This document shows positions 1 through 8,973 of a DNA stretch of 64,000 bases, one piece after another. A model generated the notes under the pieces. It worked only from the letters and a program-made list of their open reading frames with translations. It made no database searches and was not told where the DNA came from. Source of the DNA: Salinisphaera aquimarina (GTDB lineage: Bacteria; Pseudomonadota; Gammaproteobacteria; Nevskiales; Salinisphaeraceae); contig NZ_JBHRSS010000005.1 in NCBI RefSeq assembly GCF_042643355.1, positions 1 to 64,000 on the forward strand, read 5' to 3'. Every line of letters starts with the position of its first letter. Position 1 is the first letter of the stretch. Made by a program: the position numbers and the translations under genes.

Positions 1-120
1 CGGCACGCGGATATCGGGCCGGGAACCGGTGACGTAGATCTTGGACGAATTCGGAAACGGTTCGCGCATTTCGTCGGCAAGACGCGCGGACACCGCCAGA
101 TCTTTAGGTAGAGCACTCAT
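1..120 (-). CDS. thiC: Phosphomethylpyrimidine synthase ThiC, N-terminal part only
   Basis: The first 40 codons of a gene that runs off the left edge. The product begins MSALPKDLAVSARL and contains PFPNSSKIYVTGSRPDIRVP, the characteristic N-terminal segment of ThiC. This radical-SAM enzyme turns aminoimidazole ribotide into the hydroxymethylpyrimidine phosphate of thiamine in the cytoplasm. It is divergent from thiO, another thiamine gene, which supports the call. The ATG at 118-120 has only a weak Shine-Dalgarno (AGGTG). No conserved thi-box (TPP riboswitch) could be recognised in the 400-base leader, although thiC usually has one. The catalytic domain and Cys cluster lie outside the window. 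Confidence 0.9.
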   Translation of the reverse strand, partial: MSALPKDLAVSARLADEMREPFPNSSKIYVTGSRPDIRVP

Positions 121-282
121 GACTTTTACACCTAGTTCATTAATATTCCGAATAAGAACGGATAAACTTATTTTTTTAACTCGCCCGAACCACTTGTCAT
201 TCGTGGCCAGTTAACACCAGCTTTTCAGCCTTGTAAACCGGTTAGTTGGTAGCGCGCCGCCCGTGAATCGCCAACGGCGTAT

Positions 283-311
283 TGGTCCAATATAAATAGT
301 TTCATTGGACC
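283..311 (+). promoter_or_regulatory. TauR-like operator upstream of thiO (TGGTCC-N17-TGGACC)
   Basis: Boxes TGGTCC at 283-288 and TGGACC at 306-311, starts 23 bp apart. The downstream box reads ATTGGACCTAC, as at xsc. The same arrangement occurs before xsc, pta and tauX. Published TauR sites in Rhodobacter are CTGGACYTAA-type repeats, as I recall, so the MocR regulator at 32387 is the likely binder (inference). The outer arms GGTCCAAT and ATTGGACC are also a perfect 8-bp inverted repeat. Confidence 0.6.
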
Positions 312-314
312 TAC

Positions 315-333
315 CCACACGCCGGGCGTGTGG
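315..333. repeat. 19-bp perfect palindrome downstream of the operator
   Basis: CCACACGCCGGGCGTGTGG, two 8-base arms around CGG, starting four bases after the second TGGACC box. There is no T-tract after it on either strand, so it is more likely a protein-binding or leader-RNA structure than a terminator. Confidence 0.5.
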
Positions 334-556
334 TTACTTTCCTTTGGATGGCATTAGCAACCCACACGAGATGACCGGCGACCTCCTCCAACGCCAAGTA
401 ACACTTTTTTAAAAACAGGCGTTTGCAATAACCCAGGGTCTCTCTTGCAAATCACTTCGTTCATATGCAAAGGGAAGCAATGTCGATCATAGGCCGTTGA
501 CGATATCGTCTTCGCTGCCCTAGCTGTTTTGCATGCCAATTCATGACGAGGACATG

Positions 557-1705
557 ATGCGTACTACGGATTTTCTGATCATAGGCGGCGGCGTCATCGG
601 CATGATGACTGCCTGGCAACTGGCCGAAGCCGGACACCATGTGACGCTCATCGAACGCGGCGAGTGCGGTCGCGAGGCCTCTTGGGCTGGCGGAGGTATC
701 GTCTCGCCGCTCTATCCGTGGCGCTATAGCGAGCCCGTCTCACGACTGTCACATTGGGCGGAGGGTTATTACCCTGCCTTGGCCAAGCGATTGGCGGACG
801 AAACCGGCATCGATCCCGAGTATCGACAAATGGGGCTGCTCTACCTCGGCGTCAAGGGCGAGTCTCAGGCGCAGGCCTGGTCGCAGCGTATGGGCAAACC
901 GCTGGAACGTGTCGGAGCCGATGTCCTGTACGTCAAGGAACCGTATCTGGCGGACGGCTTTGTCGAAGGCCTCTGGATGCCAACATTGGGCAGCATCCGG
1001 AACCCACGGCTGTGCCGAGCACTCCGGGCCCGCCTTTTGTCTCTTGATCAGGTCGAACTGCGGGAGGGCGTCGAGGTCCAGGCACTGCGTTGTACAAGGG
1101 GCAGACTCCTTGGCGTGGACACCTCGCACGGGACATTCGGTGCCGACCGGACGATTTTGTGCGGTGGCGCCTGGACCGGCCAGATACTCACAACGGTCGG
1201 TATCGATCTGCCCGTGCGCCCGGTAAAAGGGCAGATGATGCTGTTCAAAACCCCGCCCATGAAAAGCCGAATGCTCGTTGAACGCGTGGTGCTGATGAAT
1301 GGACGTTATCTTATTCCGCGTGCAGATGGTCGGCTGCTGATCGGTTCCACGCTCGAAGAGGCCGGATTCGACAAGACCATTACCGAGAATGCCCGGAATG
1401 CACTCCTCAAGAGCGCACTCGACATGGTGCCGGCACTGGCCGACTGTGAAATAGAACGGCAATGGGCAGGGCTGCGCCCGGGCGCACCGGACGGGGTTCC
1501 TTTCATAGGGCCGGCGCCCGGCATCGATAATCTGTTCATCAACGCCGGGCACTATCGCAACGGCCTGGTGCTGGCCCCTGCCGCCACGCGCCTACTGGTC
1601 GACCAACTGCTCGATCGTTTACCAATCGTGGATCCCGAACCCTATCGGTTGCCTGACACCCGCAGCGCAGACCGCAGCAGCGCGACGCTTGTGGGCGCCG
1701 GTTAG
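557..1705 (+). CDS. thiO: Glycine oxidase ThiO (FAD-dependent, thiamine biosynthesis)
   Basis: DAO-superfamily flavoprotein of about 382 residues. It begins with a Rossmann FAD motif (IIGGGVIG) and contains the ThiO hallmarks SWAGGGIVSPLYPWR, the YLIPR-DGRLLIGSTLEE block, and WAGLRPG with GHYRNGLVLAPA at the C-terminus. ThiO oxidises glycine to the iminoacetate used for the thiazole ring of thiamine. The start is placed at 557 because GAGGA (548-552) sits just upstream; 554 or 533 are in-frame alternatives. It is divergent from thiC and followed by the TPP-dependent xsc. A TauR-like operator lies about 250 bp upstream, so the gene may be induced with the sulfonate genes. A recruited role as an amino-sulfonate oxidase is less likely given the strong ThiO signature. 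Confidence 0.85.
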   Translation: MRTTDFLIIGGGVIGMMTAWQLAEAGHHVTLIERGECGREASWAGGGIVSPLYPWRYSEPVSRLSHWAEGYYPALAKRLADETGIDPEYRQMGLLYLGVKGESQAQAWSQRMGKPLERVGADVLYVKEPYLADGFVEGLWMPTLGSIRNPRLCRALRARLLSLDQVELREGVEVQALRCTRGRLLGVDTSHGTFGADRTILCGGAWTGQILTTVGIDLPVRPVKGQMMLFKTPPMKSRMLVERVVLMNGRYLIPRADGRLLIGSTLEEAGFDKTITENARNALLKSALDMVPALADCEIERQWAGLRPGAPDGVPFIGPAPGIDNLFINAGHYRNGLVLAPAATRLLVDQLLDRLPIVDPEPYRLPDTRSADRSSATLVGAG

Positions 1706-1778
1706 CGCCGTGTCACGCGGTTGTCTGCATCCCGAAATGGCCGCGTCGCGGCACCCGACCGAGACAGGGGCCGAACGC

Positions 1779-1807
1779 TGGTCCCAAAGGGCCTGTCGTA
1801 TTGGACC
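1779..1807 (+). promoter_or_regulatory. TauR-like operator upstream of xsc (TGGTCC-N17-TGGACC)
   Basis: TGGTCC at 1779-1784 and TGGACC at 1802-1807, starts 23 bp apart, as at thiO, pta and tauX. The second box reads TATTGGACCTAC, close to the TauR half-site CTGGACYTAA described for taurine genes in Rhodobacter. It lies about 140 bp before the xsc start. Confidence 0.65.
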
Positions 1808-1945
1808 TACTTCTAGTCGCCGATTGTAATTAGGTTTTACGTTGGCGCTATTGTTTTAATGTACGGGCACGTTTTTAGTCATGCCCAATTGTCGGCTGGT
1901 TACGTCGGTAATCAGAGCGAAATCAGTTCCCGAGGAGGAGACGCA

Positions 1946-3766
1946 ATGAGCAATCAAGCCGTGAAAACGAATCGTAACGTAGCCAGTGGCGTACAAAAAA
2001 TGACGCCGTCTGAAGCATTTGTCGAAACAATGGTCGCCAACGACGTGACCGACATGTTCGGCATCATGGGCTCGGCCTTCATGGACGCCATGGACATCTT
2101 CGCCCCGGCGGGGATCCGCCTGATTCCGGTGGTGCACGAACAGGGCGCTGCGCACATGGCCGACGGCTATTCGCGCGTATCCGGTCGCCACGGTCTGGTC
2201 ATCGGCCAGAATGGCCCGGGCATCAGCAACTGCGTCACCGGCATCGCCGCGGCCTATTGGGCGCACAGTCCGGTGGTCATCGTTACCCCGCAGACGGGCA
2301 CCATGGGTATAGGCCTGGGCGGCTTCCAGGAGGCCAACCAGCTGCCGATGTTCGAAGAATTCACCAAATACCAGGGTCACGTCACCAACCCGGCTCGAAT
2401 GGCCGAATTCACGGCTCGCTGTTTCGATCGCGCGATCTCCGAAATGGGGCCCACCCAGCTCAATATTCCGCGCGACTATTTCTACGGCGAAATCGACGTT
2501 GAGATACCACAGCCGATCCGGGTCGAACGGGGTCCCGGCGGCACGCGCAGCCTCGATGAGGCCGCCGATATGCTCGCCAAGGCCGAGTTCCCGATCATCA
2601 TTTCCGGAGGCGGCGTCGTAATGGCGGACGGCGTGGACGCCTGCAAGGCCCTGGCTGAGCGACTCAACGCGCCGGTGGTCAACAGCTATCTGCATAACGA
2701 TTCCTTCCCGGCAAGCCACCCTCTCTGGTGCGGCCCACTCGGTTATCAAGGATCGAAGGCGGCCATGAAGCTGATGGCGCAGGCGGATCTGGTACTCGCC
2801 CTCGGGTCTCGCCTGAATCCGTTTGGTACTCTTCCACAGCACGGCCTCGAATACTGGCCGGAAAATGCCAAGATCATCCAGATTGATGCCGATAACAAGA
2901 TGCTCGGCCTGACCAAGAAGATCTCGCTTGGTATCTGTGCAGACGCCAAGGACGCGGCCGAGGCGCTCACTGAACGCCTGGTCGGCCGCGACCTAGCTTG
3001 TGATGCCAACAAGGACAAGCGACTGGATACGGTCAACAGCGAAAAGGAAGCCTGGGAGAAAGAGCTCGACGAGTGGACTCACGAGCGCGATGACTACAGC
3101 CTCGACATTATTGACGAAAACTCCAAGGAGAAGCCGTTCTCGGGCGGTGAGTATCTGCACCCGCGCCAGGTTCTGCGCGAACTGGAAAAAGCCATGCCGG
3201 AGGACGTGATGGTCTCCACCGATATTGGCAACATCAACTCTGTGGCCAACAGCTATCTGCGCTTCGAAAAGCCGCGCAGTTTCTTCGCGGCCATGAGCTT
3301 CGGCAATTGCGGATATGCGTTCCCGGCCATAATCGGTGCCAAGACCGCGGCGCCGGAGCGTCCAGCCATCTCCTACGCCGGCGACGGCGCCTGGGGTATG
3401 AGCCTGATGGAAACGATGACCTGCGTGCGCCACAACATTCCAGTCACCGCAGTGGTCTTCCACAATCGCCAGTGGGGCGCAGAGAAGAAGAATCAGGTCG
3501 ACTTCTACGGTCGCCGTTTTGTAGCCGGCGAGCTCGATAATCAGAGTTTTGCCGAGATCGGCCGTGCCATGGGCGCGGAAGGCATCACCGTCGACAAGCT
3601 TGAGGACGTAGGGCCGGCTCTGAAAAAGGCCATCGACATGCAGATGACCGAGGGCAAGACCTGCGTCCTCGAGATCATGTGCACCCGCGAACTGGGCGAC
3701 CCCTTCCGCAAGGATGCACTCAAGAAGCCGACTCGACTGCTCGACAAATACAAGGACTTTGTCTAG
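1946..3766 (+). CDS. xsc: Sulfoacetaldehyde acetyltransferase Xsc
   Basis: TPP-dependent enzyme that converts sulfoacetaldehyde plus phosphate to sulfite and acetyl phosphate, the C-S bond cleavage shared by taurine, isethionate and sulfoacetate breakdown. The 606-residue product has the three acetolactate-synthase-fold domains. The TPP-activating Glu is about residue 65 (HEQGAAHMADGYSR), and the GDG metal/TPP motif is at about 479-481, followed by PVTAVVFHN. MGSAFMDAMDIF and the FYGEID block are typical of Xsc rather than IlvB. The start at 1946 follows an excellent AGGAGGAG ribosome site; an upstream in-frame ATG at 1859 has none. Downstream is a hairpin, then convergent cobW. All three feeder pathways in the window end at this protein. 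Confidence 0.95.
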   Translation: MSNQAVKTNRNVASGVQKMTPSEAFVETMVANDVTDMFGIMGSAFMDAMDIFAPAGIRLIPVVHEQGAAHMADGYSRVSGRHGLVIGQNGPGISNCVTGIAAAYWAHSPVVIVTPQTGTMGIGLGGFQEANQLPMFEEFTKYQGHVTNPARMAEFTARCFDRAISEMGPTQLNIPRDYFYGEIDVEIPQPIRVERGPGGTRSLDEAADMLAKAEFPIIISGGGVVMADGVDACKALAERLNAPVVNSYLHNDSFPASHPLWCGPLGYQGSKAAMKLMAQADLVLALGSRLNPFGTLPQHGLEYWPENAKIIQIDADNKMLGLTKKISLGICADAKDAAEALTERLVGRDLACDANKDKRLDTVNSEKEAWEKELDEWTHERDDYSLDIIDENSKEKPFSGGEYLHPRQVLRELEKAMPEDVMVSTDIGNINSVANSYLRFEKPRSFFAAMSFGNCGYAFPAIIGAKTAAPERPAISYAGDGAWGMSLMETMTCVRHNIPVTAVVFHNRQWGAEKKNQVDFYGRRFVAGELDNQSFAEIGRAMGAEGITVDKLEDVGPALKKAIDMQMTEGKTCVLEIMCTRELGDPFRKDALKKPTRLLDKYKDFV

Positions 3767-3794
3767 TTCACCGTAGGGACGAACAGCAATCCGG

Positions 3795-3829
3795 TAACCG
3801 GGCAGCGGACACCGTACCCTGCCCGGTTA
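3795..3829 (+). terminator. Hairpin after xsc, probable terminator
   Basis: TAACCGGGCAG (3795-3805) pairs perfectly with CTGCCCGGTTA (3819-3829) across a 13-base loop, 28 bases after the xsc stop. The T-tract is poor, so termination may be weak. The rest of the 3767-4105 gap between convergent xsc and cobW shows nothing else. Confidence 0.55.
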
Positions 3830-4105
3830 TCATCGTTTGATCCCCGGCACTTAAAGATCTCAAGATCCGATTCCCAGGCGTGATGAATGACCGTTTCGGA
3901 TCGGCTGATGGCGCCAATCCACAGAGAAAATCGTCGCGCACCGAGTTCTGACGTAAGCCAATCTTCCCAGCGTGGTTTTCTGCGGCGCCGCAGTCCTGAT
4001 GCAATACAAGCTCGCGCGGTTCAGTCTGACATCGGGATCCATTTAGAAGTCCCTGCCGTCATCCACGCTTGCTAACGGGCCGGACAGACCCCTCGCCTAA
4101 ATGAC

Positions 4106-5008
4106 TCAAAGCTTCTGCAGTTCTTGAATCAGCGCGTCAAAACGGGGGCCGTCAAAGCCAATACCTACCAGTTGGCTCGAACCCACCTTTCGCGACGTAA
4201 GCATCCAAGCCGCCTTGCTCCCGCCCCACTGGAACACGACGCTGCGCCAATCGGCGTCATTCACAAAACCTTTCGCTCGTGCCAGCACATCCGCATAGCG
4301 CATGAGCGTCTTCTCGAGCTCCGCGCAACAGACCGGCTCTTGAAGCGTCACGGCAAAACGTTGCCAGCGCAGTTCCCCCTCACCGGAATCTCCGGTGAGG
4401 GCCGGAATTCGATCGATCGATATACGCGGCGGAGTCGCCGACGAATCGGATGAACCGGACGTTGTAACGATGGCGGCGCCCGGATTGATATCGGCCAGTA
4501 GCTGCCTCGCCGCGACTTGCTGGTCAGACTGAAGTCCGGACAACCTATTCACGAACAGCGTATCGACCGTCGCAATCTGTTCGGATACCAGAGCGCCAAC
4601 CCGACTGTCTGTGAGCGTGTCCATCACCGAAGCGGCATCGACCAGTCCGACCGACTCCTGCATTCGATATTGTCTCGACACAGTAATCAGGTCGATGATT
4701 CGTTGCGGTTGGGCGACACCGCTGGCTTCGATATAGACGATGGAGGGCGCGGGTTGCCAGCGGTTGATTTCAGTCAGCTGCACCGCGAGCGACTCACCCA
4801 GCGAGCAACAGATACACCCATTGCTGAGTCGGATCACACGATCATCGCGATAAGCAATCAGATCCGCATCGATATTTATCGCGCCGAAGTCGTTGACGAG
4901 TATCAACGCACCTGGCGTAAGACCCTGGCCTATCCGATCATTGATCCAAGTGGTCTTGCCGGCGCCCAGATACCCGGTTACGAGGACAACCGGCACCTGC
5001 TCACTCAT
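4106..5008 (-). CDS. CobW/COG0523-family GTPase, cassette copy 1 (metallochaperone)
   Basis: G3E-family P-loop GTPase of about 300 residues. Walker A is GYLGAGKTT (12-20), the metal-binding CxCC is at Cys65/67/68 (GCICCSLGE), EASGVAQP follows, and a C-terminal CobW domain ends the protein. Members of this family load metals into partner enzymes. The ATG at 5006-5008 overlaps the stop of the amidohydrolase gene (ATGAGTGA), so the two are translationally coupled. That suggests it services the metal site of that amidohydrolase (inference). A TTG at 5032 would add eight residues. A paralogue in the same position occurs at 41609-42586. Confidence 0.88.
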   Translation of the reverse strand: MSEQVPVVLVTGYLGAGKTTWINDRIGQGLTPGALILVNDFGAINIDADLIAYRDDRVIRLSNGCICCSLGESLAVQLTEINRWQPAPSIVYIEASGVAQPQRIIDLITVSRQYRMQESVGLVDAASVMDTLTDSRVGALVSEQIATVDTLFVNRLSGLQSDQQVAARQLLADINPGAAIVTTSGSSDSSATPPRISIDRIPALTGDSGEGELRWQRFAVTLQEPVCCAELEKTLMRYADVLARAKGFVNDADWRSVVFQWGGSKAAWMLTSRKVGSSQLVGIGFDGPRFDALIQELQKL

Positions 5009-6647
5009 TGCAGAATACGTCGCCTCCCACAATCGTCGCCACTACCTTGATATCGGGCAGCGCGTCGACACCGACGTCGTAGGGATCTTCTTCCAGAACG
5101 GCCATATCGGCAAACTTGCCGATCTCGAGACTGCCGACGCAGTCGTCCAGCCGTAGCGTCCAGGCCGCATCCAGGGTGATCAGCCGCAAGGCGCGTTCCA
5201 CAGACAGGCCTTCATGCTGTCCGAGCACACGTCCCGACGGCGTGCGCCGCGCCACCGTACACCAGGCGGTGAACAGCGGCGACAGTGGCGTCACCGGCGC
5301 ATCGCAATGCGCCGCGATCGGGATCCCCAGCCGGTCCGCAGACGCGAGCGGCTCCAGTCGCTGGCAGCGTTCGGCGCCCAGCGTGCGTTCGAAATGGATA
5401 TCGCCCCAGTAGTAGATATGATTGGCGAACATGTTGAGGCCGATGCCCAGGCGTTGTGCACGCCGCATCTGGGCATGATCGATGATCTGGCAATGCTGGA
5501 GCACATGCCGGTGATCCGGTCGTGGCCAGAGTTCGAGCGCGGACTCGATCGCATCGAGCATCAGTTCGACCGCTTCGTCGCCATTGGTATGAATATGCAG
5601 CTGCAGCCCGGCCTGGTGATAGCGATGCACGAGGTCGATCAACGTCTCGGGAGCCGCGTTCCACAGACCGTTCGGCGAACCGTCGTGGTAGCCGGGCCAC
5701 TTGATGCGCGCGGTATACCCCTGAATAGAGCCATCCGTCATCAGTTTGACGAGTCCGCAATGCAGTTTTGCATGATTGCGCTCGCGGCAGCGGAGCACTC
5801 GCTCGACGCCTTCATCGGCCGCGTACGTCAGAGCACTCAGTGCCGGCACCAGCCGCATCGGCACCGATGCATCGCGCGTGACCCGCTGCATGGTTTCCAG
5901 ACCCTTGTCGCTGAGCGGGTTATAGAGATCGGTGAGCGTGGTAACGCCAGTGCGCCGCGCCATACGCGCATAGCGTTCTAACGCCTTGACCCCACTGCCT
6001 TGCGCGAAGATATCCATTTCCAAGGCATCGAAAACGCCGTACATCGCAGCCATTTCCCGCAACTCGCCGTTGGGGGTGCCGTCGTCGCCGAGGAGAATGC
6101 CTTCGATATCCGTCTGCCTGTCCAGCCCCGATCGTTCCAGCATGGCTGTATTCACGGTCATCATGTGGAGACTGGCGTGAAGAACGACGATCGGGCGTTC
6201 GCGGTCGATTCGATCCAGATCGAAGCGCGTCAATCGGCGTTCGGAAAAATAGATCGGATCAAATCCCCAGGCCACCAAGGGAACGGCTTCACCCAGGCCG
6301 ACGCGATACGTTTTCAACCGTTCCTGTACCGCTGCGACCGTCGTGAGACCCGACCAGACGGTGCCATCGGGATCCATGCGGTCAAAATAGCCCACATGGC
6401 AGTATTCCCAAAGCACGCCTTCAAGAGCGTGGCTGTGCCCTTCGACGAAACCGGGCATCATCACCCGGTCGGCAAAACGATCGTCCAGGACATAGTCGTC
6501 GCCCAGATCGAGGGAGGCCAGCGTACCGACTCCGAGAATACGGCCGTCGCGCACCGCCACATGGGTCGCCTGCGGCTGCGACGGATTCATGGTCACGATG
6601 CGCCGGGCCGAGAAGACCGTACAGCTCACGATCTCAAGCCACGACAT
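5001..6647 (-). CDS. YtcJ/NfdA-like metal-dependent amidohydrolase, cassette copy 1
   Basis: 548-residue amidohydrolase-3 family protein. It has the N-terminal composite domain VFSARRIVTMN, the metal-binding GHSH at the start of the barrel, further His clusters (HIHTNGDEAV, HRHVLQHCQ), and a late HCDAPVTP containing the catalytic-type Asp. The family hydrolyses C-N bonds, for example N-substituted formamides; the substrate here is unknown. No signal peptide is seen, so it is probably cytoplasmic. AGGT seven bases before the ATG supports the start. It lies between a sodium:solute symporter upstream and a coupled CobW GTPase downstream. The protein at 42586-44238 is a clear paralogue. Confidence 0.85.
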   Translation of the reverse strand: MSWLEIVSCTVFSARRIVTMNPSQPQATHVAVRDGRILGVGTLASLDLGDDYVLDDRFADRVMMPGFVEGHSHALEGVLWEYCHVGYFDRMDPDGTVWSGLTTVAAVQERLKTYRVGLGEAVPLVAWGFDPIYFSERRLTRFDLDRIDRERPIVVLHASLHMMTVNTAMLERSGLDRQTDIEGILLGDDGTPNGELREMAAMYGVFDALEMDIFAQGSGVKALERYARMARRTGVTTLTDLYNPLSDKGLETMQRVTRDASVPMRLVPALSALTYAADEGVERVLRCRERNHAKLHCGLVKLMTDGSIQGYTARIKWPGYHDGSPNGLWNAAPETLIDLVHRYHQAGLQLHIHTNGDEAVELMLDAIESALELWPRPDHRHVLQHCQIIDHAQMRRAQRLGIGLNMFANHIYYWGDIHFERTLGAERCQRLEPLASADRLGIPIAAHCDAPVTPLSPLFTAWCTVARRTPSGRVLGQHEGLSVERALRLITLDAAWTLRLDDCVGSLEIGKFADMAVLEEDPYDVGVDALPDIKVVATIVGGDVFCNE

Positions 6648-6730
6648 GACGCGACCTGGCCCGGCCGCGGGATACCTTTACAGAACATTTCAACAGACAT
6701 GGTTGGATGGGCTCCTCTATCTGGTTGATT

Positions 6731-8197
6731 TCACCCGGACAAGGATTGGCTGCGCGCTAAAGTACGCTCGTCATGGTTATCTGCTGCAGAATCCAGGTCG
6801 TCCCAGTAGACCGCCCTGACCTGCTCGTTGGAAGAGTGCTTCGTCGCCAGGCTGACCGCTACGAGACTGATCAGCGACACGGTGAAGCCAAAGACCGTTT
6901 GATTGAGCGTAATGCCCAGATACGGCCAACTCAGGGTGGCGAGTCCGGCCAGCGTCATGCTCGTCAGAGCGCCGGCTTTCGTCGCTCTCTTCCAGAACAT
7001 CACGGCCAGGAACGGAAACACCATGATCGTGGCCGACAGTCTCAGCGCCCACTGATACAGCGTGATGATATCGGTCACCTTGTACGCGACAAGTACCGCC
7101 AGGGCAGAAATGATCACGACCGTGAATCGCGACATGAACATGAGACTCTTTTCGCTCGCGCGTGGATTCAGGAGTCGATAGTAGATGTCGCGGGTGAGAT
7201 TCGAACTACCTTGCAGAATGAATGAGTCCGCACCGGTCATCAGCGCGGCCAGCAGGCCGACCAAGACAATACCGCCGAGTGCCGGCGGCAGCAGATCTGT
7301 GGTGACATAGGAAAAGACCAGATCCGGCCTGATGTCCGCCGGCACATAGGTTTTTGCGATAAGGCCGATGGAATACGGCAGTACGGCGATGATCATGACC
7401 AGCACGATGCCGGCAATACCTGCCCCTTGAGCAATCTGTTCGGTCCTGGACGCAAAAATACGTTGCCAAGTCGATTGCCAGATCAGATAGAACGGTCCCA
7501 CGGAAAGCGCGAATAACAAGACGTCGCCGATACCATTGGGCCCGGCCGGCGATAGGTATTCCGGAGGCGTATTGGCGAGAATCTGACCGATCCCGCCACC
7601 GTAGAACAGACTCGCAATGAATAGAATCGTGATGCCCACGATCAATATAACCGCCTGAATGGCATCGGTGATGATCGTCGCCGGTAGCCCGCCGAGGATG
7701 GTGAACCCGAGGATGAGCACGAATGACAGCGTGATCCCGGACATGGCGTCCATGCCGAGCGTCAGCTGAAAAACAGTGGACATGCCAACCATCTGCAGGG
7801 CGGTCGTCGGCACGGAATAAATAATCGCAGAAAGGATCGAAGGAAGGAGCCCGGCACTCCCCCCGAATCTTTCGCTGAACAGGTCGGCTATGGTGTAAAG
7901 ACGCTGCCTCCTGAGTGGCTTCGCAAAGAATACGATCAGGATCAGTCCAAAGATCGATGCCGGCAATGCAAACTTGAAAAAACCCGACAGGCCGACCTGA
8001 AAACCCATGCCGACCCAGCCGATAAATACCGCAGCCCCGCAGTTTGTGCTGATGATCGTGCCTACGATCGGCCAGAACCCTACATTCCAGCCCGCGATCA
8101 GATAGGCGTCCGATGTTTTTACTTTAGTGAAAAAGTAAAAACCCATCGCGAACATGAACACGAAATAAACGACGATATAGGACAGATACCAAGTCAT
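6731..8197 (-). CDS. Sodium:solute symporter (SSS family), cassette copy 1
   Basis: About 488 residues with roughly 13 hydrophobic segments. It starts MTWYLSYIVVYFVFMFAMGF and contains the SSS hallmarks near the N-terminus (FWPIVGTIISTNCGAAVFIGW) and LTGADSFILQGSSNLTRDIY in the middle. It should import an organic solute with sodium across the inner membrane; the substrate is presumably that of the adjacent amidohydrolase. The ATG at 8197 is preferred over 8224 because a GGGGTTGG stretch lies just upstream. The gap to the amidohydrolase is 83 bases, so one operon is likely. The paralogue at 44348-45772 also starts MTWY. Confidence 0.9.
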   Translation of the reverse strand: MTWYLSYIVVYFVFMFAMGFYFFTKVKTSDAYLIAGWNVGFWPIVGTIISTNCGAAVFIGWVGMGFQVGLSGFFKFALPASIFGLILIVFFAKPLRRQRLYTIADLFSERFGGSAGLLPSILSAIIYSVPTTALQMVGMSTVFQLTLGMDAMSGITLSFVLILGFTILGGLPATIITDAIQAVILIVGITILFIASLFYGGGIGQILANTPPEYLSPAGPNGIGDVLLFALSVGPFYLIWQSTWQRIFASRTEQIAQGAGIAGIVLVMIIAVLPYSIGLIAKTYVPADIRPDLVFSYVTTDLLPPALGGIVLVGLLAALMTGADSFILQGSSNLTRDIYYRLLNPRASEKSLMFMSRFTVVIISALAVLVAYKVTDIITLYQWALRLSATIMVFPFLAVMFWKRATKAGALTSMTLAGLATLSWPYLGITLNQTVFGFTVSLISLVAVSLATKHSSNEQVRAVYWDDLDSAADNHDERTLARSQSLSG

Positions 8198-8973
8198 TTT
8201 CCAACCCCTACGTGTCTCTGGCACACCGGCTCCGGAACCGGCAGGAAATCATCCCTCGCGCCCTGGCTCGCTCAGCGTCCGTAGCCGCGTTACGCCGATT
8301 GGCTAGCCGGCCTCCGGATGCATTCTCGTCACTCCGCTAGCGATCGCTTAGCCAATCCAAGCACGAATCGCAGGCCCTACCATTCGCGAGACACAACCGG
8401 TATGTCCTCACAAACAGATCGGCATGCTCTTTCCCGCGGCGTGGACCCACAATCGATGGTGACTTGGATCGTCGGCCTTGCGACACGTCAATTGAAGTTC
8501 GAGCTCATTCGTGTTGCGTGCTGTGTGCTGTGTGGCCGCACAGAATTCATTTCCCGTCGGCATATCATCATCAACAACGCTTGTTCAGGAAAACTAGCAA
8601 TCGCACCACGCTGCCAATAGAGCCAAAACGCTTCCTCGTTTGGCTCCAGGGCCGGCGCTACGAACGGTTGATCTGGCCCGACATGGGCCTGCGCTTTGGA
8701 CCTATCCATGCGCAAAGACAAGACCTACTGTTATGAAGAAATGTTGGTATGAAATGACCGAACCGCAAAATACCGGATCGCCGGGAATCATCTTTCAATT
8801 TCAAGATTGCGGTTGGACGTTGAAGAGCGGGAACGGCCATCCACCCACCGTGCATGGTGGCCTGGATAGTCTCGCTTTGCTACGCGCTGTTAGATGGGAT
8901 GCCTGCGCTCATCGACGACACAGAGCCCGATTCTCAGGCCGCGCCGCCGACGCCACCTTGGGAGAACGCCAGG
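8198..8973. other. Divergent region between symporter 1 and pta
   Basis: About 780 bases. The short reading frames in it (such as 8318-8620) lack ribosome sites and family resemblance, and I leave them out. The only structure I can support is the TauR-like operator at 8674-8702, oriented toward pta. Promoters for both flanking operons must lie here. Confidence 0.6.
8674..8702 (+). promoter_or_regulatory. TauR-like operator upstream of pta (TGGCCC-N17-TGGACC)
   Basis: TGGCCC at 8674-8679 and TTGGACCTAT with TGGACC at 8697-8702, starts 23 bp apart. The second box matches the xsc and thiO boxes; the first differs at one base. It lies about 270 bp before the chosen pta start. Confidence 0.55.

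Larger units (their letters stand above)
121..556. other. Divergent thiC/thiO intergenic region
   Basis: 436 bases between the divergent thiC and thiO starts, without a credible gene. It holds the paired TGGnCC boxes (283-311) and a 19-bp palindrome (315-333), both listed separately. The stretch 150-180 is AT-rich and suits a thiC promoter. I looked for the TPP riboswitch core on both strands and did not find it. Confidence 0.7.

Noticed and set aside
121..532. TPP riboswitch before thiC or thiO
   Set aside because: The conserved core (CTGAGA and the GATCTGG...TAATACCAGCG-like block) was not found on either strand by eye; a divergent version cannot be excluded.
749..1552. 267-codon minus-strand frame opposite thiO
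   Set aside because: Antisense shadow in GC-rich DNA; no ribosome site and no protein resemblance, while thiO on the other strand has full family motifs.
8318..8736. Small proteins in the symporter-pta gap
   Set aside because: Several overlapping short frames, none with a ribosome site, composition or family resemblance of a gene.
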